From the NCBI GenBank assembly GCA_964618175.1, contig CAZTZX010000039.1, forward strand, positions 1 through 17,851: 17,851 nucleotides of DNA. The letters run 5' to 3'. A program made the position numbers and the translations under genes. The notes under the pieces were generated by a model. It worked only from the letters and a program-made list of their open reading frames with translations. It was not told the DNA's origin and made no database searches. Within the stretch, counting starts at the first letter, position 1; every line of letters begins with the position of its first letter. Shown one piece after another: positions 1 through 7,137 of the stretch. Origin of the DNA: DTU018 sp964618175. GTDB lineage: Bacteria; Bacillota; Syntrophomonadia; Syntrophomonadales; Syntrophomonadaceae.

Positions 1-432
1 CTGGTAGATAGCGATTATTCCAGATACTATGTGAAATACAATGGCCGAACCTACAGCTTTAGTTGGGATAGTAGATACGCCGATTAAGATCTGAGCGATA
101 TTGCCAGTGAAGTAGAGGATTATTACGTTGATGCTGGAGAAGATTATTTTCAGGATGAAGGTATAACCGTAGATATCACTCTCAGCGGTGACGAGGATGA
201 AATAGAATACCTTATTGAGCTGGACTTTAGATATGCTGATTATGAGGATAGCCTGAAGGATCTGTCTACTAGCCGGGTAAAGTCGCTGATGAGTGCGGTC
301 AGGAGCCGGATCATTACGGAAGCAGACGGAACCATTTTCGAAGACGCTGATATTGTAGGGGAGCTGAGAGACAGCCGCGATTCCAGTCTATATGTGGAAT
401 ACAACGGCAGCAAATACACCTTTTCTTACTAG
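1..432 (+). pseudogene. 3' end of acidic repeat-module protein with an in-frame stop
   Basis: Reading frame 1 is open from the window edge to TAG at 430-432, apart from a single TAA at 85-87. The residues before the stop (about 9-22: motif YYVKYNGRTYSFSW) and those at the very C-terminus (LYVEYNGSKYTFSY) are clearly related, so the protein seems built of repeated modules of about 115-120 residues. The second module is strongly acidic (many Asp/Glu), as in secreted or cell-surface proteins, but no signal peptide can be seen because the 5' end is missing. There is no ATG, GTG or TTG soon after the TAA to restart translation. The stop is therefore either a real nonsense mutation or a sequencing error. 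The family is not recognised and no function is assigned. Confidence 0.55.
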
Positions 433-441
433 TGGGAAAAC

Positions 442-513
442 GGGCAGACAGAGTCGTCTGCCCCTACCATACATAACATTCCATATCGTAGGGGACGATG
501 CCTACATCGTCCC
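442..513. repeat. Palindromic intergenic repeat (two hairpins)
   Basis: Two perfect inverted repeats stand side by side: GGGCAGAC (442-449) with GTCTGCCC (456-463), and GGGACGATG (492-500) with CATCGTCCC (505-513, loop CCTA). The inner flanks CCCCTAC (461-467) and GTAGGGG (488-494) can also pair, giving an alternative fold. This resembles the REP/MITE-like elements with GTAGGGG ends that are scattered through many Firmicute genomes. Its copy number in this genome cannot be judged from one window. Confidence 0.6.
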
Positions 514-531
514 GCGGCGAATCAATTCGAC

Positions 532-567
532 AAAAAAGCAGCTGGCCTTGACGACCAGCTGCTTTTT
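532..567. terminator. Bidirectional rho-independent terminator
   Basis: A perfect 13-bp stem, AAAAAGCAGCTGG (533-545) with CCAGCTGCTTTTT (555-567), encloses a 9-nt loop. It ends in T-runs on both strands (six T on the minus strand, five on the plus strand). It lies 16 nt past the stop of the minus-strand acyl-CoA dehydrogenase and about 100 nt past the plus-strand repeat protein, so it can serve both converging genes. Confidence 0.9.
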
Positions 568-582
568 GGAGTTTAGTTGTTT

Positions 583-1711
583 TTAGTAATCAAAGGCTCC
601 TACAGGAATCTGCAGAGCGGAATCATCGCCTTCTTTTACGATGTCAGCAGTGAGCCAAACCTGTGGAACTACATTGTTCAAATAGTAACGAGCGGAGTAA
701 ACTTTGCCAGCGTAGAAATCATAATCATAATGCTCGGCACCCACTTCTTCAGCCCGCTTCTGAGCGATAATGGCCTGTTCCAGGATACACCATGCTCCAT
801 AAACCATTGAAGAAGCAGTGAGGATACGACGGGCAAATAGTGGCATCAAGCTGATTTTGCCAGCGCCAAAATATCCGCCGATAGCCATCTGGATCTCATT
901 CAAAGCACTAACTGCTTTGCCGAATTTCTCAAATTCTTTTTCTAAACCGGCTGTATTCTTATTGGCTTCATAGAAATCCTGTACCTGCTTAAACCAGTTA
1001 GCATAAACACTGCCTTTTTTCATAGTCCATTTGCGGCCTATGAAGTCCAGGGCCTGAATATAGTTGGTTCCTTCCCAAATGGAATAGATCTTGGAATCAC
1101 GGGCTATCTGGGAAACGGGATACTCTTCGCAGTAGCCGTATCCGCCATAAGCCTGGATGGCTTCGCCGATCAGGATCCAAGCCTCATCAGTGGGATAAGC
1201 TTTGGTCATCGGTGTAACTATTTCGATGAAGTTATTGGCGGCCTCTCTCTTGTCCGGATCTGGGTCTTTGGCGCGGACATCAAACATAAAGAATGTTTTC
1301 ATGATCATGGCCCGGAAAACTTCCACATGGGCCTTACCATGCATCAGGGTGCGGCGGATGTCTTCATGCTGAATGATGGGTATACGGGCACCTCTCATAT
1401 CAGTTAAGGGACGTCCCTGCACGCGGTCTTTGGTATATTCGCGGGCATTATAAACAGCATTGGCGGTTACAGCCAGTCCTAAGAGTCCGGTGCCCAAACG
1501 GGCAAAGTTCATGCACTGGAACATCTGGGCCATACCTTTGGCTTTGCCTTTTTCATCAGGAGGATCACCGATCAGCCAGCCGCGGCAGTTATTGTTTTCA
1601 CCCATAGCCAGTGAAGCGGTAGCGGAACCGAATTGTCCCATTTTATGTTCAATACCGGTAGTCTGAACATCATTATCAGTCAGGCTGCCATCCGGATAAT
1701 GATGTTCAGAC
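583..1711 (-). CDS. Acyl-CoA dehydrogenase, large type: C-terminal part (gene split by gap)
   Basis: This is the 3' two-thirds of one acyl-CoA dehydrogenase gene whose 5' third lies at 1722-2381. The frame stays open past the Met at 1641 up to the gap and reads DGSLTDNDVQTTGIEHKMG before it, which is normal family sequence, so 1641 is not a true start. Visible features are the QAYGGYGY segment (second dehydrogenase signature) and the catalytic Glu in the WEGTN motif. A C-terminal extension of about 150-170 residues follows, typical of the roughly 600-residue class of these flavoenzymes. The family oxidises acyl-CoA to trans-2-enoyl-CoA using FAD and passes electrons to electron-transfer flavoprotein. 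Chain-length preference cannot be read from the sequence. A strong terminator follows the stop. Confidence 0.9.
1661..1711. repeat. 17-bp inverted repeat flush with the assembly gap
   Basis: GTCTGAACATCATTATC (1661-1677) and its exact reverse complement (1695-1711) flank a 17-nt loop. The right arm ends at the last called base before the N run. The left arm encodes ordinary protein sequence (DNDVQT, minus strand). The right arm is probably a fold-back artefact at a contig end, though a real hairpin that stopped the assembly is possible. Confidence 0.75.
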
Positions 1712-1721
1712 NNNNNNNNNN
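1712..1721. other. Assembly gap (10 N)
   Basis: Ten placeholder bases lie inside the acyl-CoA dehydrogenase gene. Compared with the usual spacing in this family between the LAR motif (left of the gap in the protein) and the DGSL motif (right of it), roughly 15-20 residues are missing. The ten N are therefore unlikely to be the true gap length, and the apparent frame change across them means nothing. Confidence 0.95.
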
Positions 1722-2381
1722 AACTCTGGCCAGGTACAGGTGAATAACGTTTTCAGTGAAATCATTGTCACCGCCGGTAATAAATATTTTATTACCTTTA
1801 ATTTTGTAAACGCCAGGTTCGTCAGTGGGATAAGCCTTGGAAAGGATATCTCCTACATCAGAGCCGGCAGTAGCTTCTGTCAAACACATAGTTCCTGCCC
1901 AGGTTCCGTCCATCATTTTCGGTAAGAACATTTCCTTCAGTTCTTCAGAAGCAAAGGCTTCGATCAATTCTGCAGAACCGGTTGTCAATCCTATGTAGGG
2001 CATGAAAGCCGGGTTAGCCGCTGCGGTCATTTCCTGGGTCATAGCAAAAAGGAAATTAGGCATGGTCATGGCATCTTCGCCGTAACCGATATTGGCAGTT
2101 CCCCAACCATCCTGCTGCATTTTATGGAAAAGAGGACCAAAAGTAGGAGGAGTGGTAACTTTGCCATTAGCAAAACTACAGGGGTTGGAATTACCATCTT
2201 CATTGGTGGGTTCGATAACCTCTTTGGCCATCTTACGGAAGGGTTCGAGAATGGATTTCACATCATCCTTGGAATAGTAATCCACAAAATCTTGGTAAGC
2301 AAAAACTTGCTCGGTGGGAAGCCATTCCTGGGCGATAAACTCAAAATCACGTGTGTTCAGATAAGCAAAATTAGCCGACAT
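1722..2381 (-). CDS. Acyl-CoA dehydrogenase, large type: N-terminal part (gene split by gap)
   Basis: This is the 5' part of the gene that continues at 583-1711. It carries the helical N-terminal domain and the first dehydrogenase signature around CLTEATAGSDVG, which contacts FAD and substrate, then the beta-domain segment KIFITGGDNDFTENVIH, and it breaks off after LARV at the gap. ATG at 2381 is preferred as the start because the GGGGG ribosome binding site (2392-2396) lies 10 nt upstream. An in-frame GTG at 2387 is the alternative, only 4 nt from that site. Together the two parts give about 595 residues plus the missing 15-20, a normal length for the large class. The gene diverges from the CoA-transferase across a spacer of more than 500 bp. 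Confidence 0.9.
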
Positions 2382-2908
2382 TTTCACAATACCCCCAAAT
2401 CAAGGAAATGAGACTTTGCCCAATTCCTCTATATTTTTTATCTACCCTACGATTCAATGAACCGCGCCGCGCTGTTCACCCCCTTTTCATATTGCGCGAA
2501 GTTTCAAACAGATTATATATTATATGGGAAATTTGTTATTCAAATTATAACATATTAGATTTTGTTATGTAGAGGCGTTTTGCTGTTCCAAGGTGTAAAA
2601 ATTCATGATAAAAATGCCAGCGAAGTTTGGCGTGGTGTTACAAAAGTGGGTCAATTGGTTAGTTGGGGCGGAGGATTAGCTGTGAGGTAGGCTATTAAAC
2701 TGTGGAAGTGATACAACCGCCAAGTCTCTTGATTACCCTCATTAAGGGGCGGATAATAGGTTGAACTAGAATAATCATTGTTGCGGTTGGTACAGAACTT
2801 GCAATAACAATTATCATATTTCAGATAATAAATCTGGAAGTGATATGGCTCCTGGCCACTGATAAAGTAATCAAAATAATTTACATTACAGGAGGCGAAG
2901 TTTGGATC
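2382..2908. other. Long intergenic region between divergent genes
   Basis: No convincing gene is present. The half next to the dehydrogenase contains an AT-rich block (about 2508-2570, with several TATAAT-like words on both strands) that is a plausible promoter zone, but no clean -35/-10 pair could be chosen. Around 2559-2690 a short plus-strand frame of about 43 codons stays open and reads like protein (WRGVTKVGQLVSWGGG) before a TAG, which might be a decayed gene. A GG-N10-GC word at 2835-2850 is a weak sigma-54 promoter candidate for the CoA-transferase. Confidence 0.5.
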
Positions 2909-4210
2909 ATGAATTGGCAGGATTATTATAAAAGCCGAATGACTTCAGTTGAAGAAGCGGTTAAGGCAGTAAAATCAGGGGATCGAGTAGTGTTGGGACA
3001 TGCCTGTGGTGAGCCCCAGTTGATAGTGGATGCACTGGTCAACCGGGCATCGGAATTAATCAATGTTGAGATAGCCCATGAAGTACCCATGGGCAAGGGA
3101 TTATATTGCCGGCCAGAGTACGAAAAGAGTTTTAGGCACAATGCTCTCTTTTCTGGGAAACCCAGCCGTCAGGCTATTAAAGAGGGAAGAGCCGATTACA
3201 CATCGATATACCTCCATGAGTTACCGGCTCTATTCAGAAGCGGCGTATTCCCCATCGATGTTGCCATGGTTACAGTATCTCCACCTGATGAAGAAGGCAT
3301 GGTAAGTCTGGGTATATCAGTTGATTACACTTTGCAGGCTGTTAAAAGCGCTAAAACAGTTATAGCGGAGGTTAATCCTAATATGCCCCGAACCGGACCA
3401 ACTTCTATGCTCCCGGTGCAAGAATTTGATTACTTTGTTGAGGCCGATATACCACTTATTGAGTTAGACCCCCCTGTTATTGGGGAGGTGGAAAAAATTA
3501 TCGGGCAGAATATTGCCGATTTGATCAAAGATGGTGATTGCCTGCAATTGGGTATTGGGGCTGTACCAGACGCCATTTTGTCTTTTTTGTCGGACAAAAA
3601 AGATCTGGGAATACATTCTGAAATGATTTCAGATGGAGTAATGAAATTAGTACAAAGCGGTGTAATCAATTGCTCTCGCAAGACTTATTATCCCAATAAA
3701 ATAGTTATCGCCTTTGCTATGGGGACCAGCACTTTCTATAAATGGCTCGACAATAATCCTATGATCGAGGGATTGCCAGTAGATGTAACCAATATCCCGG
3801 CCAATGTGGCCCAAAATGACAATATGGTAGCTATTAATTCCGCCTTATCCGTTGATTTATTAGGCCAGGTTGCAGCCGATACTCTACCTGGGGTTCAGTT
3901 TAGTGGGGTAGGGGGACAGGTGGATTTTGTACGAGGAACTGCCGATTCCAAGGGTGGACGCGCTATAATTGCCCTTCCTTCGACAGCCGCCAAAGGAACG
4001 GTATCCCGCATTGTAAACACATTAGCTCCTGGACAGGCTGTCACTACTGGCCGCTATGACGTAGACTATATTGTAACCGAATATGGGGCGGCCCATTTGA
4101 AGTGGAAGACCAATCGGGAAAGAGCCAAAGCTCTGATTAATATTGCAGCTCCCGAATACAGGGATCAATTACGCTTTGAATATGAAAGTCTATATGCTCC
4201 CTTAGGGTAA
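2909..4210 (+). CDS. CoA-transferase, 4-hydroxybutyrate/acetyl-CoA hydrolase family
   Basis: The 433-residue product matches the usual family length. The enzyme moves CoA from a donor such as acetyl-CoA to a free carboxylic acid such as butyrate, crotonate or a hydroxy acid, so it activates an acid without spending ATP. Visible motifs are GDRVVLGHACGEPQ near the N-terminus, GIGAVPDA, GIHSEMISDGV and GVGGQVDFVRG. The Glu in HSEM is residue 238 counted from this start, the position known as the catalytic glutamyl-CoA residue (Glu238) in the Clostridium aminobutyricum enzyme, which supports both activity and start. The start is ATG 2909, with GGAGG at 2891-2895 (13-nt spacing, somewhat long); the open frame reaches further upstream but without family-like sequence. 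The gene has its own terminator. The true acid substrate is not known. Confidence 0.92.
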   Translation: MNWQDYYKSRMTSVEEAVKAVKSGDRVVLGHACGEPQLIVDALVNRASELINVEIAHEVPMGKGLYCRPEYEKSFRHNALFSGKPSRQAIKEGRADYTSIYLHELPALFRSGVFPIDVAMVTVSPPDEEGMVSLGISVDYTLQAVKSAKTVIAEVNPNMPRTGPTSMLPVQEFDYFVEADIPLIELDPPVIGEVEKIIGQNIADLIKDGDCLQLGIGAVPDAILSFLSDKKDLGIHSEMISDGVMKLVQSGVINCSRKTYYPNKIVIAFAMGTSTFYKWLDNNPMIEGLPVDVTNIPANVAQNDNMVAINSALSVDLLGQVAADTLPGVQFSGVGGQVDFVRGTADSKGGRAIIALPSTAAKGTVSRIVNTLAPGQAVTTGRYDVDYIVTEYGAAHLKWKTNRERAKALINIAAPEYRDQLRFEYESLYAPLG

Positions 4211-4236
4211 TCCCCTTCATTTATGCCCCTCTCCTC

Positions 4237-4280
4237 CGAATGATCAGATCTTGCCACCAAGGTCTGGTCATTCGTTGTTT
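4237..4280 (+). terminator. Rho-independent terminator after the CoA-transferase
   Basis: A 17-bp stem (4237-4253 with 4258-4274, including two G-U pairs in the RNA) has a CCAC loop and is followed by TTGTTT. It starts 27 nt after the stop codon and separates the CoA-transferase from the regulator gene. Confidence 0.85.
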
Positions 4281-4372
4281 CGAAAAGTATATACAAATTC
4301 ACCGAAATGATTTATTATTGTGTCAAGACCTGCTTGAAAGTTCATAAATGAAACGCTACCAAAAGAAAGTAG

Positions 4373-6115
4373 ATGTTTAGAATCATGGAGACGAATAAGA
4401 ATTTCTTGTATGCCTTATTAGATTTAAACACCTCTGCAGAACTGATAGTTAACCAGCGAGGTGAAATAGGTATGTTTAATGATCCTGCCTGTAAGCTGCT
4501 TGATTTACCAAAAGATGCCGTTGGAAAGCCTCTTGGCGACTACTGCTCTGCTAAACTGCCCGCACAATTATTTAAATCTACCAAGAAAATTGTTGAGAAA
4601 AACATCAGTATTAAGGGAAATCAATATCAATTACGATCCTCTGCTATCCGGACAGATGATTTCAAAGGCCGAGTAGTGGTATTCATTGAAGTCACGGATA
4701 ATCAGGTTTTAAGAGAACAATTACTTGAGGCTCGCGCATTAAAAGAAGAACTGGAAAAAGTTATTCAGGGATCTTATGATTATATATTCGTTACAGATGC
4801 TAAAGGAAATGTAGAAAAAATCAACGATGCCTACACGCGCATAACCGGGTATGAACAAGAAGAGATCATCGGCGAGAACATATATGACTTAACGGCCCGC
4901 GGCTACTTTGATCGGGCAGTTACCATCGACGTGATCGAGACTAGAAAGACGCAAACCCTGACACAGACCTTAAAATCGGGTAAAACTGTATTGGTTACTG
5001 GTAATCCGCTTTTCTCAGAAACCGGGGAATTTATTGGGGTGGTAACCAATGGCCGCGACATTACCGAACTAAACCGCTTAAAACAGGAAATAAAACAGGC
5101 CGAGGGATTAAGTCAGCATTATCAGAAACAGCTTTTGAAGTTTCAGATGGATACCGAAGGAGATTACATTGTGGCTTCCCCTAAGATGGCTGCAATTTCG
5201 GATTTGATCCAGAGAATAGCAAAAGTAGACTCAACGGTTTTGATCAATGGAGATTCGGGAGTGGGAAAAGAAATAGTAGCCCGAGAAATTCACCGCAACA
5301 GTTTGAGAAACGAGCGGCCTTATATCTGCGTTAATTGTGCTGCCATCCCCGATAATTTATTGGAATCAGAGTTGTTTGGATATGATGGGGGAGCTTTCAC
5401 TGGTGCCAGCAAGCATGGCAAAATGGGAATATTTCAGCTGGCTGACGGGGGAACTCTTTTCCTTGACGAAATTGGAGAACTGCCTTTTTATTTGCAGGCC
5501 AAACTATTGAGGGTAATTCAGGAAAACGAGATCCAGCGAGTAGGCGGCACTAGTCCCATACCTATTGATGTGCGCTTGGTTACTGCGACAAACCGGGATT
5601 TATGGAAGATGGTCAACGAGCGGCAGTTCAGAGAAGACCTTTATTATCGTTTAAATGTAGTTCAGGTACGCATCCCTCCTCTGCGGGAGAGAAAAGAAGA
5701 GATTCCGGTTTTTGTTGAGTATTTTATTGGTATGCTCAACAAAAAATACAAGCTGAGTAAGCGGATCAATCCCGATTTAATTGAAGGATTGACAGCTTAT
5801 GAATGGCCTGGCAATATCCGCGAACTGCGTAATGCCTTGGAACAGGCTTATGTAACTTCTCCAGGAGCTTTCATAACTGATATTAAGTTAGGGCCTCAGC
5901 AGGAGCTACAGGTGTCCGTAGAATCTAATAGCGGAAATAACATTCCCATCATGCCCCTCAAGGACGCCTTGAGCCAATATGAGAGCAAGATAATCAAGGA
6001 TGCTCTTACCACCCACGTTACCACTCGCAAAGCGGCTGTTGCCCTTGGAATCAGCCAGGCTACGGTCTGGCGCAAAGCGAAACAGTACGGTATTCAAATG
6101 AATGGTGAAAATTAA
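4373..6115 (+). CDS. Sigma-54-dependent transcriptional activator with two PAS domains
   Basis: This 580-residue bacterial enhancer-binding protein has two PAS-type sensor domains (about 8-105 and 128-232), a short linker likely to be coiled (about 232-258), the sigma-54 AAA+ domain (about 265-490) and a C-terminal Fis/TyrR-like helix-turn-helix (about 550-573). Walker A is GDSGVGKE (293-300), the sigma-54 contact loop GAFTGA is intact (340-345), Walker B is GGTLFLDEIGE (359-369), and the arginine-finger region REDLYYRLN and the WPGNIREL motif are present. It should open sigma-54 promoters by ATP hydrolysis after binding upstream sites. The good -24/-12 promoter right after the gene points to the acyl-CoA/transporter operon as its target. 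The ligand sensed is unknown. The ATG at 4373 has a weak ribosome binding site; ATG 4385 is an alternative. Confidence 0.95.
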   Translation: MFRIMETNKNFLYALLDLNTSAELIVNQRGEIGMFNDPACKLLDLPKDAVGKPLGDYCSAKLPAQLFKSTKKIVEKNISIKGNQYQLRSSAIRTDDFKGRVVVFIEVTDNQVLREQLLEARALKEELEKVIQGSYDYIFVTDAKGNVEKINDAYTRITGYEQEEIIGENIYDLTARGYFDRAVTIDVIETRKTQTLTQTLKSGKTVLVTGNPLFSETGEFIGVVTNGRDITELNRLKQEIKQAEGLSQHYQKQLLKFQMDTEGDYIVASPKMAAISDLIQRIAKVDSTVLINGDSGVGKEIVAREIHRNSLRNERPYICVNCAAIPDNLLESELFGYDGGAFTGASKHGKMGIFQLADGGTLFLDEIGELPFYLQAKLLRVIQENEIQRVGGTSPIPIDVRLVTATNRDLWKMVNERQFREDLYYRLNVVQVRIPPLRERKEEIPVFVEYFIGMLNKKYKLSKRINPDLIEGLTAYEWPGNIRELRNALEQAYVTSPGAFITDIKLGPQQELQVSVESNSGNNIPIMPLKDALSQYESKIIKDALTTHVTTRKAAVALGISQATVWRKAKQYGIQMNGEN

Positions 6116-6124
6116 ATATGCCTA

Positions 6125-6144
6125 GTGACACATAATCGTGTCAC
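6125..6144. promoter_or_regulatory. Inverted repeat GTGACAC-N6-GTGTCAC, candidate activator site
   Basis: A perfect 7-bp inverted repeat with a 6-nt spacer starts 9 nt after the regulator stop and about 140-160 bp upstream of the -24/-12 promoter, a usual distance for a sigma-54 enhancer site. It could instead be a weak terminator stem for the regulator gene, but only a poor T-run (CCGTTT) follows. Confidence 0.45.
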
Positions 6145-6173
6145 CCGTTTCATCTCTGTAACGCTTTCTTAAA

Positions 6174-6203
6174 GATGTTCACAGAATGTTAATGGTGAAT
6201 ATC
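6174..6203. promoter_or_regulatory. Imperfect inverted repeat, second candidate activator site
   Basis: GATGTTCAC (6174-6182) and GTGAATATC (6195-6203) are inverted copies with one mismatch and a 12-nt spacer. They lie about 80-110 bp upstream of the -24 element. Together with the repeat at 6125-6144 they may form a pair of enhancer sites for the neighbouring activator. Binding is an inference from position and symmetry only. Confidence 0.4.
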
Positions 6204-6284
6204 TTCAACTCAGATAATGCTGAAATACCCTATCGTCTGGGTTGTTTTTATTTCTTGAAGCCTATCCATCGGCTAACTGTCAGA

Positions 6285-6300
6285 TGGCATACAATTTGCA
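6285..6300 (+). promoter_or_regulatory. Sigma-54 (-24/-12) promoter of the enoyl-CoA hydratase/transporter operon
   Basis: TGGCAT-ACAAT-TTGCA matches the consensus TGGCAC-N5-TTGCA at all but one defined base, and the GG (6286-6287) and GC (6298-6299) are exactly 10 nt apart. Transcription would start near 6311, leaving a leader of about 30 nt before ATG 6341. A sigma-54 activator gene directly upstream strongly supports the call. Confidence 0.88.
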
Positions 6301-6340
6301 AGATAAGTGACCAGAGTAAAAATCTGCAGGAGGAGAGCAT

Positions 6341-7123
6341 ATGTCATACGAGAACGTGGTTGTAGAAAACCAAGAAAATGTGCAAGTCTTGTACATCAAC
6401 CGTCCCAAGGTGTTAAATGCTCTAAACGAGCAGACCCTGTTTGATATAGAAGCGGCGGTCAAAAGCTTTGCCGATGACAACAGTCTGTCAGTTTTAATTA
6501 TTACTGGTAGTGGTGATCGGGCGTTTGTAGCTGGAGCAGATATCGAGGCGCAGTATTCTCTTGATGCTGTGCAGGGCAGAAACTGGGGCTTACTAGGACA
6601 TCGAGTTTTTAATTTGATTGAGACTATGGAGAAACCAGTTATCGCTGCTATTAACGGTTTTGCTTTAGGAGGGGGATGTGAACTGGCTATGGCCTGTGAT
6701 ATCCGCCTGGCATCAGAAAAAGCCCAACTGGGACAGCCGGAAGTATCCTTGGGGATCACTCCTGGATATGGGGGGACTCAAAGACTCGCCAGACTGGTAG
6801 GCCCAGGAAAAGCCAAACAGTTGGTATTCACTGGCAAGAGGATCAGTGCCGTTGAAGCGCACCGGATTGGATTAGTTGATGAGGTATACGCTCCTGAAAC
6901 GCTTCTGGACGAAGCGGTGAAAATGGCCAAAACAATTGCCGCCAACGCTCCCATAGCGGTACGCTATGCCAAAATACAGATCAATCAGAGTATGCAGATA
7001 AACAACGATATGGCAACGGCAGTTGAAGCTGGGTTATTCGGCTTATGTTTTGCTACCCAGGATCAGAAAGAAGGAATGGGGGCCTTCCTCGAGAAAAGAA
7101 AGCCGGCTTTCCAAGGCAAGTAA
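6341..7123 (+). CDS. Enoyl-CoA hydratase (crotonase family)
   Basis: The 260-residue product has the standard crotonase length. It hydrates trans-2-enoyl-CoA (for example crotonyl-CoA) to 3-hydroxyacyl-CoA, the second step of beta-oxidation, in the cytoplasm. The oxyanion-hole segments AGADI (64-68) and GFALGGGCE (106-114) are present. The two catalytic glutamates of true hydratases are at Glu114 (GGCELAMACD) and Glu134 (GQPEVSLGI), followed by GYGGTQRL. Both catalytic residues argue for a hydratase rather than another superfamily reaction. ATG 6341 is preceded by AGGAGGAG. It is the first gene of the sigma-54-driven operon and lies 14 nt before the acyl-CoA dehydrogenase. Confidence 0.95.
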   Translation: MSYENVVVENQENVQVLYINRPKVLNALNEQTLFDIEAAVKSFADDNSLSVLIITGSGDRAFVAGADIEAQYSLDAVQGRNWGLLGHRVFNLIETMEKPVIAAINGFALGGGCELAMACDIRLASEKAQLGQPEVSLGITPGYGGTQRLARLVGPGKAKQLVFTGKRISAVEAHRIGLVDEVYAPETLLDEAVKMAKTIAANAPIAVRYAKIQINQSMQINNDMATAVEAGLFGLCFATQDQKEGMGAFLEKRKPAFQGK

Positions 7124-7137
7124 AGGAGGAGGTATAT

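Noticed and set aside
1639..1641. Met at 1641 as the start of a separate acyl-CoA dehydrogenase gene
   Set aside because: The frame continues upstream with conserved family sequence to the gap; it is the middle of one gene.
2840..2908. Upstream extension of the CoA-transferase start
   Set aside because: The extra 23 residues are not family-like, and counting from ATG 2909 puts the catalytic Glu at the known position 238.
7045..7137. 5' extension of the short-chain acyl-CoA dehydrogenase frame into the hydratase gene
   Set aside because: The added residues are not family-like, and ATG 7138 has an excellent AAAGGAGGAGG site.
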